Part shown: positions 1-10,861 of the stretch, one piece after another | Layout: every line of letters starts with the position of its first letter | How positions within the stretch are numbered: the stretch's first letter is position 1 | Source of the DNA: Trichoplax adhaerens | Taxonomy: Eukaryota > Placozoa > Uniplacotomia > Trichoplacea > Trichoplacidae | Length of the DNA stretch: 64,000 bases | Direction of reading: 5' to 3' | NCBI RefSeq assembly: GCF_000150275.1 | Contig: NW_002060951.1 | Coordinates: forward strand, 129,329-193,328 | Notes under the pieces: model-generated | What the model saw: only the letters and a program-made list of their open reading frames with translations | Databases searched by the model: none | What the model was told of the DNA's origin: nothing | Made by a program: the position numbers and the translations under genes

Positions 1-4
1 CTAG

Positions 5-461
5 ATATTTGGTGTTGTTACTTTTTTTCAAGTAAGTGGATAATGATATTGTAATACTTACATACTGAAATCATATATTTAGGATCTTGAAATGATAAGG
101 TGGTACTCATTCATTATTTTTAATACTACTCCATTATTATTCTAGTTTTTAATATTTGCTGCATTTGTCCTCTATGAAACCTTTTGTGCAAAGAAATCGT
201 AAGTAAATTTAGATAAAAATTTAAGCAAGCCAAAAACTAAATCATTCATAAACTGAAATTCTAATATATCATTTACTAAGTTAAACATGTTTATAATTAA
301 AACATTCTTTAATATGATTATCTAGTGATAGTAATGATGGTAAGGGTAACTACAGCCAAATTTCGGCAACTGATGAAGAAGATGATGGAAATAAAGAATT
401 CAAATCTGTAGTGGCTAATGAATCAGAAGACGAAAATATCGACAATAAATCAGAAAAGTAG
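5..461 (+). CDS. 3' end of a membrane-protein gene (partial)
   Basis: Two exons are well supported. Positions 146-198 follow a TCTAG acceptor, end at GTAAGT and encode a hydrophobic stretch (FLIFAAFVLYETFCAKKS). Positions 326-461 encode a strongly acidic, serine/asparagine-rich tail ending in TAG. The reading phase (2) joins them exactly across the intron. A possible 27-bp exon at 5-31 (IFGVVTFFQ, then GTAAGT) would extend the hydrophobic helix upstream. The pattern is a last transmembrane helix followed by a short basic then acidic cytosolic tail. The rest of the gene lies before the window and I do not recognise the family. Confidence is for a real C-terminal coding end, not for a function. 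Confidence 0.55.
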
Positions 462-781
462 AACAATTTCTAACAAGTTCAATCGTAGCATAAAGTACAT
501 CTTAAGTAGATGCGACATTACGCAATAGAATTATTCCATTACTTATAAAATGCATGCATCGCCCACCAATGATTGTGAAAGCTACAATCTGAATTTTAAT
601 TTCATATCCTAGCAAATACATAAAAAAGAAATCACAGCAAAGTTATCTATGGATCTATGCCGATAAATTTTCTGACTTAAGTAACTGATTTTAATCTATT
701 AATAAGACTAATTGACGTACTTAGTTAATTTAATCGATTGCTGGACACTTAAACTCAGCTAATATTCTATTATACAAGCAT
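462..781. other. intergenic spacer
   Basis: A+T-rich sequence between the membrane-protein stop and a possible small gene. No ORF, repeat or RNA gene was recognised. Confidence 0.5.
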
Positions 782-1358
782 ATGAATTGGGATCAATATT
801 CAGCTATTGCTGCTACTGGGATATTAGATGATAATGTAAAGGAATTGAATAAGTTAATAACTTCTCATTCGTTGCAGACAAAATTATTAAATAATTTAGG
901 TACTAACCAAAATAAGGCACTACTACCGCTATCATTGATGTAGCTCTGCTGATATTTATATCTAAATGATAATTAAGTGGTATTCTGTATAGCATCAGAA
1001 ATCAATTTCTTTCCGCATTCCTATATATTATATATTACTGTATATAGTTGTAGTAAAGTGGTTTAATATGCTGTAGATCTGCTATTACCGAGGTATTCTT
1101 TTCACCACCTCCAGTACTGTACTAATGCTATACCACAGGTTAAAGTTCGGTAAAGAAATATGTGACATCTTTCAGCTACGGATTCCGTTTATTTACACTA
1201 TCCAGAAATGTTTGTATACTAGCCAAGGATACATAGACAAAATTTTTGCTATAAACGATTGCTACCGACAAATTACCCTTTCAAATGAACGTGAACATAA
1301 TCTGCACAAAGCAAATAAATTAATAGAAAATTTACAAGCTAGATTATCTTATAATTGA
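782..1358 (+). CDS. possible two-exon gene for a small helical protein
   Basis: Exon 1 (782-899) begins at an ATG (MNWDQYSAIAATGILDDN...) and ends in phase 1 at a GTACTA donor. Exon 2 (1228-1358), after a weak CCAAG acceptor, continues in the same phase to TGA. The joined product would be 82 residues, rich in Leu, Asn, Lys and Glu, with a helical, coiled-coil-like second half (...HKANKLIENLQARL...). I recognise no family. Both splice sites are below consensus and the ORFs are short, so chance reading frames remain possible. Confidence 0.3.
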
Positions 1359-4300
1359 TAAAATCCTTATGCAAAATTCATTTACTTGTTGTTTATCTAC
1401 TGTATATGTCTGAATAAATTACCTGCTTAGGTCTTTGTATTAATGTGGATATAATTATCACCCTAGGATAGGTTGTTGTAATGATTTCAGCTAATTAAAT
1501 TAGTCATGTTTTAGGAAATCCAGTGATATTATGTGCTATAGAACTGTATATCTTAATAAAGTAAGGTTAAAACCTATACATTATAGCTATTTATATAAAT
1601 TGTATGATATTACGCTATAGTTATTTAGTGATAAGAACTTTACAATTTTCCTTTTTCTTAGTGTATCTATTGTAATGATATTAAGTTTATCAAACATGGT
1701 TTGACTTTGCTGTTACTAGCTGGCATTTAGTTCGTGATAATAGGTGTTTGGTATACTCTCATTAGTACGATTGCTACATGTGTGGATGTTGTAAGATACT
1801 GATATCTTTACATAGCCTATAACTATCGTATATATCTAGACATATTTTCCCGTAGTTTAATTTATAGTCATTTTATTACTTATCTAGTTAGGTATTCCGA
1901 AGGATATCTAAATCTTTGTTATCTTTAAGAGCAGTCTAGCTTCAAAGTGCTGTAGTATATTTTTTTCTGCTATAATGATGATGATAACTAACTTTTAAAG
2001 TAGAATTAATGCCAGAATATTCTTTCTGAAAGTAATCCTGATAATGTTAGAGGGAAGATATGGCTAGTTAACGTAAAGATAAAATAAATAAACTATTACA
2101 GTAGCAGCTCCATCATCTGTCTTCAAACAGCTCTGCTACATGGTAAGCGAACAAAACGAATTTATAATAATCGCTGATCAGATACAAATAAGTACCAACT
2201 TATGATGCCCTCTTACGTAATTAAGCTATTAAATATATACAATACTGTAGTAGTATTTATTATCGTTGATAGATATCAATCATAGTCATGTAGTCAATAT
2301 GCCAAGGCATCACAAATTGTTTTTCTTGTACTAGTAGAAAAATTTCTGGTATCCACCTACATTGCTAATAAGATCAGGATAAAAAGTATATTTATTTCAG
2401 CTGACGGATCAGTTGTAGTTTAGTACAGTTTCAAAGAAGTAGAGAATTTTTACGTTGTGATTTTGCTAGTATCAAAGTCCAGTATTTCAGTTCAATGGCT
2501 CATTACTCTATCTAAGATTATGTGATAGAAGATTTTAAAGTCTGTGACTGCAAAGGGACCCTAAAAATGATCTATCGTGCTGTTCTATCAGGATTAAATG
2601 ACTGAATTTATAATTATAATCACTATTGATGGAGGTAAATTAATGCAAGTGATATTTGCCATATAACATCATTTTTAATTGTAAAAATAATTTTTTCTTC
2701 TATAGCCCATCTTAAGATAATATACTATTGTGATGGCGCTACTGCTCTCACGCTTGCATTGGATAGTGTACTGCGTAGATACTGAGGGAATTTCCGCTAA
2801 CAGAAAAATATGTTTGGTATTTTCAACTTTGATACGTATGTAATGGTTATGTCACGTATTTGTGGTAATCTGTCGCTATAGAAATTTATAAGATATCTCA
2901 AATATTCTTTTAGATGCGAACTTTGAGCCCAATATACCACTGTCACCGTTATTACCATTATTATACTGGGGCTTTCTTTGAAGGATCTAGATATCTTATT
3001 TAACAGCTTTGGTACCGATGCAATGCTCGTATGTTCGCACCTCTTAGGGCTTAGATACAGTAAGACAATGTTAATGACCATAATCCTTATAGAGTTCACT
3101 AAGAAGTCATCCTTGTTCTCTAGCTTTCACCACTATAGCAAACTTATTCCAAAATTTCTAATACGATTCATATCAAATACTTATATAAAATATAATCATT
3201 TTGAAGGGTAGAGAGTCAATTTTTTAGCTCTTAATGTATTGTGGACACTAATTTCTTTTCTACTTCTCCATTCCCAAACCTGTTATTATCAAATACTAAG
3301 ACAGTACACGTAGTCACTTAAAAAATCTATGTAATGTTGCTAATAAAACATTAGTTGAAAACTTCAATTATTGTTATTCCAGATACTCCTGAAGTTTGAT
3401 ATATTCCGCTAAACAAGATAATATATTTCTATGGTATCATTCAAACTAGTAAAACACGAGAAAATTTCACTTTATGTATATAGCCAATAGAAGATGATCG
3501 AATGGGGACTTTACATAGCGTCATGCTGTGCAAGTATGAGTCAGCTAGAATAGTTAAAGTAAGTAGAAGTGTTTAAACCTGTATCATCGATATCCATCAG
3601 CTAGTCTAGAGTCACTAAGACAAACATAGAAGATAAAGGAATTTCCCTTATCAAATGAAAACATTCCGTTTCCCCAAAACACCAAATAAATTGCCTATCG
3701 GGCTAGACAATAGTAAACTAACAAGTATGAGTCATTTATCAACTTACTATCAAGGTAGGAATCGAGTGTAGCCTGTGTAATAATAATGCGATTCATAATA
3801 TGATTACATATTTTGTGCTTAATAATAATACGAAATCCTTCTTGCCTAATGCTATTAATTTCGATAGGAACATTTGATAAAATCAGTCTTACAACGTTAA
3901 TGGATGGAAGTGTAGACTTAACAACATGCGAGTGCTATCTATGATCAGAATGTGCAAGATAAATTTAGTAATTGCAATATTATAGTGACTAAATATTAGT
4001 TATTAGCGATAAAATAATTAACTAAATTACATGGGATCAACTTAAAGTTGAATATACGCATAAATAATGATAAGATATATATTTATGTAAAGTAGAGCAA
4101 TGTATTAGAACATTATAAAATTGTCGTTTACTATATTATGCATACGAGATAAATTAAGATGATTATATTAATTCAAAGTAGAAGTTAATTTTAAGAACAT
4201 CAATGTCATGTACCATAGGTGTCAACGATCATCATCCTGCATTAAAGATTGCATACTGTAAATGTATGGGTGCCATATATGTATCATTGATTATTATTTG

Positions 4301-4769
4301 TGGCTACTGGCCGAGACGATTTCAGAATTACTTCGTCACTCAGAAAATGCATTATTCATACATCCAAGTAACCTTTTATTTGATAAAAGTCCAGCGTCGA
4401 AATTAGATAGATCTTTCGAAGTGGACAAATAAATCAACCTATAAATCTTTCATGCCCATAGCAAATTTCTAGACTACAATTTATTTACTTAAATGGATGA
4501 AACCTTTGAATACCAGTTCAGACTGGTCTGTTTTAGTTACCATGTGAATGCATATTACATCAGCTCATTATTACAGTTTCTAAACCTGTTACAATGTTAT
4601 ACTTCATTACGTATTTGTTTATCTTCCCCAGAGCAACACGTTCGGCTAATTATAGTACAAATTTATTATTATCGCAAGGCATAAATAGCAGAAGCAAAGA
4701 GCTTTAGTTCTATTCTAAATTTGATATTGCCTGAATGATTAAGTCAAAAAATTGAAGAATATCAAGACA
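1359..4769. other. 3.4 kb with no supported gene
   Basis: A+T-rich sequence with only short open frames on both strands (none above about 100 codons), no splice-bounded exon that reads like protein and no clear repeat. Open frames around 2797-3211, 4203-4406 and 4493-4684 look like chance frames. Confidence 0.5.
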
Positions 4770-5165
4770 ATGCGTTTAGATAAACAAATTACCGTGCTCC
4801 ATAATCCTGCTCACGAAAGTAATTATGAACTTTTCCTACCATATCATCGTAAAGTTTCCACCTGTATATCTCCAAACAATTATTTCGAAATATTACAGCA
4901 GTACAACAAAGAAGAATCTGATGTTAAGAGCGTTCGGAAAGATCGTTATAAAGTATCTAGATTTGGTTCCAGAAAATCGCTAATTATTGAAAGTTATCCT
5001 AAAGAGCTTTTTACCGGAGCAGCAGCCTATTGCAGCTGTTTAGGCAAAAAATGCATCATTGATATTGATGTATCTACATCCAAGACGATAATCAAGATCA
5101 GAAAGAAAGGATTCACAAGTCATGAACTGACTGTTGTAGTTTTTGGAATAGAAATTCAGAAGTAA
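4770..5165 (+). CDS. hypothetical single-exon ORF, about 131 aa
   Basis: The frame is open from about 4752, but the first ATG is at 4770 (MRLDKQITVLHNPAHESNYE...), and the stop is TAA at 5163-5165. Composition looks like a folded protein rather than noise: mixed hydrophobic and charged residues, a basic segment near residues 55-70 (VRKDRYKVSRFGSRK), a small-residue/Cys patch (GAAAYCSCLGKKC) and alternating beta-like strands at the end. An open frame this long is not common by chance in DNA with this stop frequency. No family is recognised. It could also be one exon of a longer gene, though I saw no convincing upstream exon. Confidence 0.4.
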   Translation: MRLDKQITVLHNPAHESNYELFLPYHRKVSTCISPNNYFEILQQYNKEESDVKSVRKDRYKVSRFGSRKSLIIESYPKELFTGAAAYCSCLGKKCIIDIDVSTSKTIIKIRKKGFTSHELTVVVFGIEIQK

Positions 5166-6600
5166 GCTCTGAATTGACTTCGGCTAGTAAGTTACTTTAA
5201 GGAATGGTAAAAGTCTGTTCGAAATCAAAGGGGCCAATTTATTACTAATTCCTTAATATGCATAGGTTTACTTACTCAATACGTATTAAAAATGTGAATT
5301 AAATTATTATGGAGTATTATTAATCTTATTGACTTCACTGGTTGGAAGATATATTCCACTAATTTTATTTTAAGCTTTTATTTAATAATATAAGTTTCAA
5401 AAAAAAATCATTCATTGAAATGTACAAGTATAACTCGATTCAATCGAAATATCACGCTTCTTTACTATCAAATGATATTTGTTTTAAGAAACATTAGATG
5501 GATGAGATTGATTTATTAATTAGTGAATTATAACTGTTACATACCTAGCACCTACTGAACAATTTAGCTTTAATGTTTATACGTATACAGTCGACCTTAT
5601 GAGCATTGAAAAATGCCTAGGTTCGAGTATTTATAGTTGCTCATATATATTAATTTTCTGAATTACACTCATCAGCATATGGAACTAATTAGATAATACA
5701 GTATTATATTTAAGGAAAGGAATCTGTTTTAATTTCATTTTATAGTCAAACGGAATTACTTAAAAAGTATGCATAATATCGTCCTATTACCGTTCAATAT
5801 CCTTGCATAAATTAATTATCAAATTAATAGCTTTTAATATCTATACAGATTAAACATTATACGTATATATATATGTTTACTTATATATATAATTAATAAT
5901 TGATTTGCTCTAAATGTTATGAAAATATAAACTTATACGCGTATATCAATTGGAAAGGATTTTGCTTTATTTTATGGCATAAATGAGTACACTATACTGT
6001 ACTGTATAGTTTGCTGATCTTTGGTATCCTATGTTGCCTATAATTACAGTATATAATTTACGGCTAATGATAACATTGTACAAGTCCTGCATAGCCTGTA
6101 AAATATACCATTGAGCATAATTATGTAAAAATACGATAACTGAATTCGTTCTAGAGATGAGGGAGCATTTTATATCGAAGGATTTTGAACAGTCAGCGGA
6201 AGCAGGAGCTTCTAAAAAAGAGAATTTTTCTTTAAAATCCATACTGTGGTGATGCATGAGATTTGTTGCTGTCATTAAACCAAAAAATTTGAATAAAATA
6301 TTGATTAAAATTCAATTTTGTACAGCTGCCTGTACAGAGAGCTACAGTATGATTTATTGATTCATATCGTACGTATTATAGAACTGCATTTGATCTCCAG
6401 TACACTAATAAGAGTAAATGCACGCCAGCAGCACAATACTGTACTTTATCGTAGTAAGTGATGCTACTGATTTAGTATAGAATCAATAATAAAAGACAGC
6501 TCAAACAAAGTGTACAAAGAAATCTATGCAAAATGTCTTGCATCACTGCAGCTGGGACTTGATGATGCAATGGATTGACCGTAGTGCCTTCCCAATCTCG
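5166..6600. other. intergenic, A+T-rich
   Basis: No supported gene. A short AT-dinucleotide run sits near 5860-5890. An open frame on the minus strand (5967-6275) has a composition typical of chance translation. Confidence 0.5.
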
Positions 6601-7240
6601 TAGTATTCACAGTGAATTCAAAACCTGTAGAGTGTACAGTACACTGTGCAGTACGCTACGGATTGTAATCTAACAGTACGGTACAGTATAGTACTGTACA
6701 GTACTTTCTTTGCTGATACGGTACTGTACAGTACAAGCAACAGTACAGTACCGTGTACTGTAGAGGTACTGTACACTAGTACAGTACAGTACTGTACTGT
6801 ACAGTACTGTACCACTTTCTGCTCCAATCCTGTAGTATTCACAGTGAATTCGGAACCTGTACAGTACTGTACTGTACTGTACGCTACGGATTGTTTTCTA
6901 ACAGTACTGTACAAGTGTACATGTACTGTACTGTACTTTCTTTGCCGATACGGTACAGTACAGTACAATTACTGTACAGTGTACAGTACCACTTTCTGCA
7001 CAGTACAGTACAGGTTCATAGTCCATACAGTACTGCACTACAGTACAGTACAGTACGCTACGGATTGTTTCTAACAGTACAGTACAGTACAGTACAGTAC
7101 AGGTCCATAGTCCATACTGTACTGTACAGTAATACAGTACTGTACAGTGTACAGTACGCTACGGATTGTTTTCTAAAACAGTACAGTACAGTACTGTACT
7201 TTCTTTGCTGATACGGTACGGTACAGTACAGTACTGTAAC
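6601..7240. repeat. GTAC-rich palindromic satellite with a longer embedded unit
   Basis: About 640 bp built mostly from the pentamers ACAGT/ACTGT joined as GTAC, giving the self-complementary motif TACAGTACTGTA many times. Set in it are unique blocks that recur: CGCTACGGATTG at 6654, 6892, 7056 and 7157; CTTTCTTTGC(T/C)GATACGG at 6704, 6936 and 7199; TTCACAGTGAATTC at about 6607 and 6838. Several spacings are close to 232 bp, so this is a higher-order repeat, not a simple microsatellite. Open frames across it on both strands (Tyr/Thr/Val/Ser repeats) come from the repeat and are not genes. Confidence 0.85.
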
Positions 7241-8201
7241 TTGTCTTAAAATTTCCGCGTGGCGACTTACTGAATGGATTGCCTGATGATTCGCAGTAAC
7301 GCGGATGCTGGTAATTAGTATTCAGCTCTAATTAGTAATAATATCAATCGAGTTTGAACAAGCTTGGAACGACTAGCTTTATTATTAATCCAGATACGTG
7401 TAGTTACCGTTCATCTCTTCAAGTCCGACTTGCCCAATTTCTGTTCTGGCGATATTTATTAATTAATTATTGTGCAGTATAAGGTAAGTGGTAAATAGGT
7501 ATCTTTCCTCTTGCATAGTACAGCACAATTGATCGATCTAACTGAGCTTCAGCTAGTGAGCGCACATTAAGAAGCAAGCAGGAAAGTAATGTAGTGTTCT
7601 TCTTTGAACCCTGTATTCTTGCCGAACATGCTCTACTGTAAATAATCAGAGTTATTTTTCTACGAAATACATATATATATATATTATACAGTAGCACGCG
7701 TATGGTTATGTAGTTATCACAATAGTTCATGGCAAGTGTCAGAAGGGCTTGCACTGACTTTTCATATTGAAATAGTTTCCACAATCCCATTCATCGTTCG
7801 GATCAATGATCTCATCTTTTAATAACCTTACTGGGATAGACTATAGTAAAATTTTAATCAACTTTGATCCCAGTTTTGATTCTATTACATATATTAAATT
7901 AGTTTATTCATACTAATTGTATGATGTAATATTAACTTTTCCAGTTGGTTTCTCCTTAATTAATATGCACAGCATTCGTATTTTTACTTGCTTGTTTCAG
8001 CAGCGGCAACTGCTGCACCTGTTTAGGTTGAGGTCTTATAACTTACGGAAAGCCTACTGCTAACCACTGTACCGCCAACCATTTTGATGGAGACTTAGTT
8101 GCTTCCTTATTTACCGTTAGAAAATTTTAAGCTCAGGATTAACATTTAAATCTAACTGACTGTTGTTATTGAAGTTTAGGACGCAGCATTACTGCATCGG
8201 T
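7241..8201. other. intergenic region upstream of HCCS
   Basis: No supported gene. It holds an AT-dinucleotide run near 7672-7690 and presumably the HCCS promoter, but no core promoter element could be assigned. Confidence 0.45.
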
Positions 8202-9609
8202 ATGGGAACAACACAGAGTAACGGAAATACGAATTCATCTTTGCAAAGTACGGATAATAAGCCTAATCAGATAGAGCCTACAGATAAAAGTGATGCTACA
8301 GTTTCAGCCAGTGAATGTCCAATGCATGGCAAAACTTCTGATAAAAGTCTAATAACCGCTACTCATGGCTCTGATAGAACTCAACCCGATAAAAAATTAT
8401 TAGCTGGCCAATGTCCTATGCATGCAAATAATGACCCACCAACTGCATCACAAATTGGGCAATCGGTATCGTCAAACACCGGCAGTCATGCAAGCGGTAG
8501 TGAAGAAATCGTGTTAGAAAATATGGTAAGATTTATTTTTGTAATATCTTCCTCGGGTAATATTGCAAAATGATAGTCGTGTAATTGAGTAAAAGGATCG
8601 ATGTAACTGAAAGGTAATATATAATATAATATATATTGTACATTTATACGGTTTTATTCACAATTGCGTTTAAAATGAAGGTATTAACTATATTTCATCA
8701 TAATTTGTTGGTTATTTCATGTGTAATGTGATTATACGCTGTATTGCACTGATAGATGCCTCCACCAAACCAGAGGCCGTCACCTGGACAACCTTTTTCA
8801 CTCTCAACTGATAGAGAAATCTCATCAATTCCGAAAGCAAGCGATAAGGAGGAGAAGTGGGTGTATCCCTCACCTCAAATGTTTTGGAATGCTATGCTGA
8901 GGAAAGGATGGAAATGGGAAGATGATCAAATTAAGAACAATGATATGGATTGGATTATAAGGATGCATAATACTAATAATGAAACTGTATGGCGGGAAAT
9001 TTTAAAATGGGAGACGCTACACGCCAAGTACATCAAATTTAATATTGGATTATATGATCTTCTTACTTCATCTTAGCATCTACACTTTTCTATGCAGTAT
9101 ATATATGCTCGTAGTCATAAAATCGCTTTTATTTCATGGTTGTTTGTATTAATATAGTAAATCATATGTAAGGGATTGTGATACTTAATCTTGAATTTTG
9201 TATCTCGTTGAAGGGAATGCGGTCAGCCAAAGTTAGCTCGATTTTATGGCAAAGCTCAGGATTTCTCTCCTCGAGCCAGAATACGAAGCTGGCTAGGGTA
9301 ACTCCTTGTACATATGAAAGTTTTAAGAATAGAATCCTTAATAATTCAGTAAGTTAACTTTAAGGAATTATCCTAACGCGCTCAATGATTTAAATACTTT
9401 ATTATAGATACGAACTGCCATTTGATCGTCACGACTGGATCATAAATCGATGTGGCAGAGAAGTTCGTTACGTTATCGACTTTTACGATAAAGGAGAAGT
9501 TGATCCACAAACAGGTGTTGTTGCTCTACTGGATGTACGACCTGCGTTAGATTCGTGGGGAGCTGTTTGGGACAGAGTGAAAGTGGCTTGGTGGAGGTGG
9601 ACATCATAA
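8202..9609 (+). CDS. HCCS: holocytochrome c synthase (cytochrome c heme lyase)
   Basis: Attaches heme to apocytochrome c and c1 in the mitochondrial intermembrane space. Four exons, all in phase: 8202-8525, 8756-9027, 9214-9297 and 9408-9609, for a product of about 293 residues (human 268). The start is the ATG at 8202 because the protein then begins MG like vertebrate HCCS. The N-terminal third carries two CPMH motifs ([16 protein letters not shown]), the Cys-Pro heme-binding signature of the family. It continues with the conserved [74 protein letters not shown] and the terminal VAWWRWTS. The conserved histidines in the LHA and DRHDW segments are present. The only extra length is in the poorly conserved N-terminal region. 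Very likely functional. Confidence 0.96.
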
Positions 9610-10861
9610 ACCCTACAATTGCTATGCTAGCATACAGTACAGAAGCTATAATATTGCTACTACAAGTATACAATAATAACAATTCTTCACAACCTTGCAG
9701 ATTCTTTTTGCCTAAGGAAATTTTTGTCGCATAATTACATTATATTTAGTCTAAACTGTTCATATCCTGTACATCCGTACGAGTATAGTCTGCATAGCTT
9801 TCAATGCTCTATTGTGCACCTGGCGTTAATTAAAGCAGTCATCGATGCATATGCATATTAATATAAGTGGCAGTGTATGAAATACGTAATCGAAGTTATG
9901 ATACTTTCTTTATTTAATATTACAGTGATTCGTTGAAACTGACGCCTTAATAGTTTATTCATTTATCGTTAGTAGCGTAATCTGCTTGACTACGTTTGAT
10001 CAAAATCTAGTAGCGGTAAAACTTTTTATTAATCTTTTACTGTAAATACATTGATATTCGTCGGATTTAGGTACAGTACTAAGAAAAGAAGTATGAGCTT
10101 TGATTTATACTTTTCAACAATAAAATGAAGATAAGATCCGACGGATTAACATTACAGTAGATGAGCATTACAAGATATAACAAGATAATTTTATTCAAAG
10201 ATTATACAAATTTTAATTTGCTGCAGTAACTTCCGTAAGTGCATGCTAGACTATTCTGTCAGCGAAATGCACCAATTTGCAATTTTTGTACAAATAAAAG
10301 CTATCCTTTGAAATACCTTCTCTGTGCGGACGAAATAGGAACAACTGCTGAATTTCTCGAACATTAAATGTTATCCATTATTTTGCATTATTAATCTTTT
10401 TAAAGGTATTAAACGAACTTGACAATTGAACTTTGGCATTTTAATTAATACAAATAATAATACTGTCAATGACATACGACAACTAATAAGGTTAACGTAA
10501 TTTATACGACAGTCTTCCATCTGTGAGTACATTCAGCGTAATATGCTATATTAATGTAATTAGCTAAATATCAAAGACAGTAGAAACACGTAGCTTGTAC
10601 ATACTGCCGTAAACAAACCCACGAATCATTCTCAACTTGCGAACATTACAAAACACATCGTATAAACAGAAGTAGCAGATTCAGAATAACACCTGTTACA
10701 CAATATTATAAATGATAGGCATCAATGTAATCTTTACAAAGCTTACATTACTCCAAAGACTAATGATATCGCTGATGGCATAATAATATATAAGACTAGT
10801 TTAGGCAAATCCAATGCATCAACTTAACATCAATCTTTGTATGAGATTGCTAAATTTCAAC
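9610..10861. other. intergenic region between convergent genes
   Basis: Holds the 3' ends of HCCS (+) and vasculin (-). No other gene or repeat recognised. An AATAAA-type hexamer lies near 10120 but cannot be assigned to either transcript with confidence. Confidence 0.45.

Noticed and set aside
5967-6275. Minus-strand 102-codon open frame
   Set aside because: Composition looks like chance translation and there is no supporting splice or homology signal.
6618-7211. Overlapping long open frames on both strands (Tyr/Thr/Val/Ser/Cys repeats)
   Set aside because: They are translations of the GTAC-rich satellite, which has few stops because of its composition; no other coding feature is present.
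7467-7790. Minus-strand 107-codon open frame
   Set aside because: Tyr/Ile-rich translation of A+T-rich DNA including an AT microsatellite; no recognisable domain.
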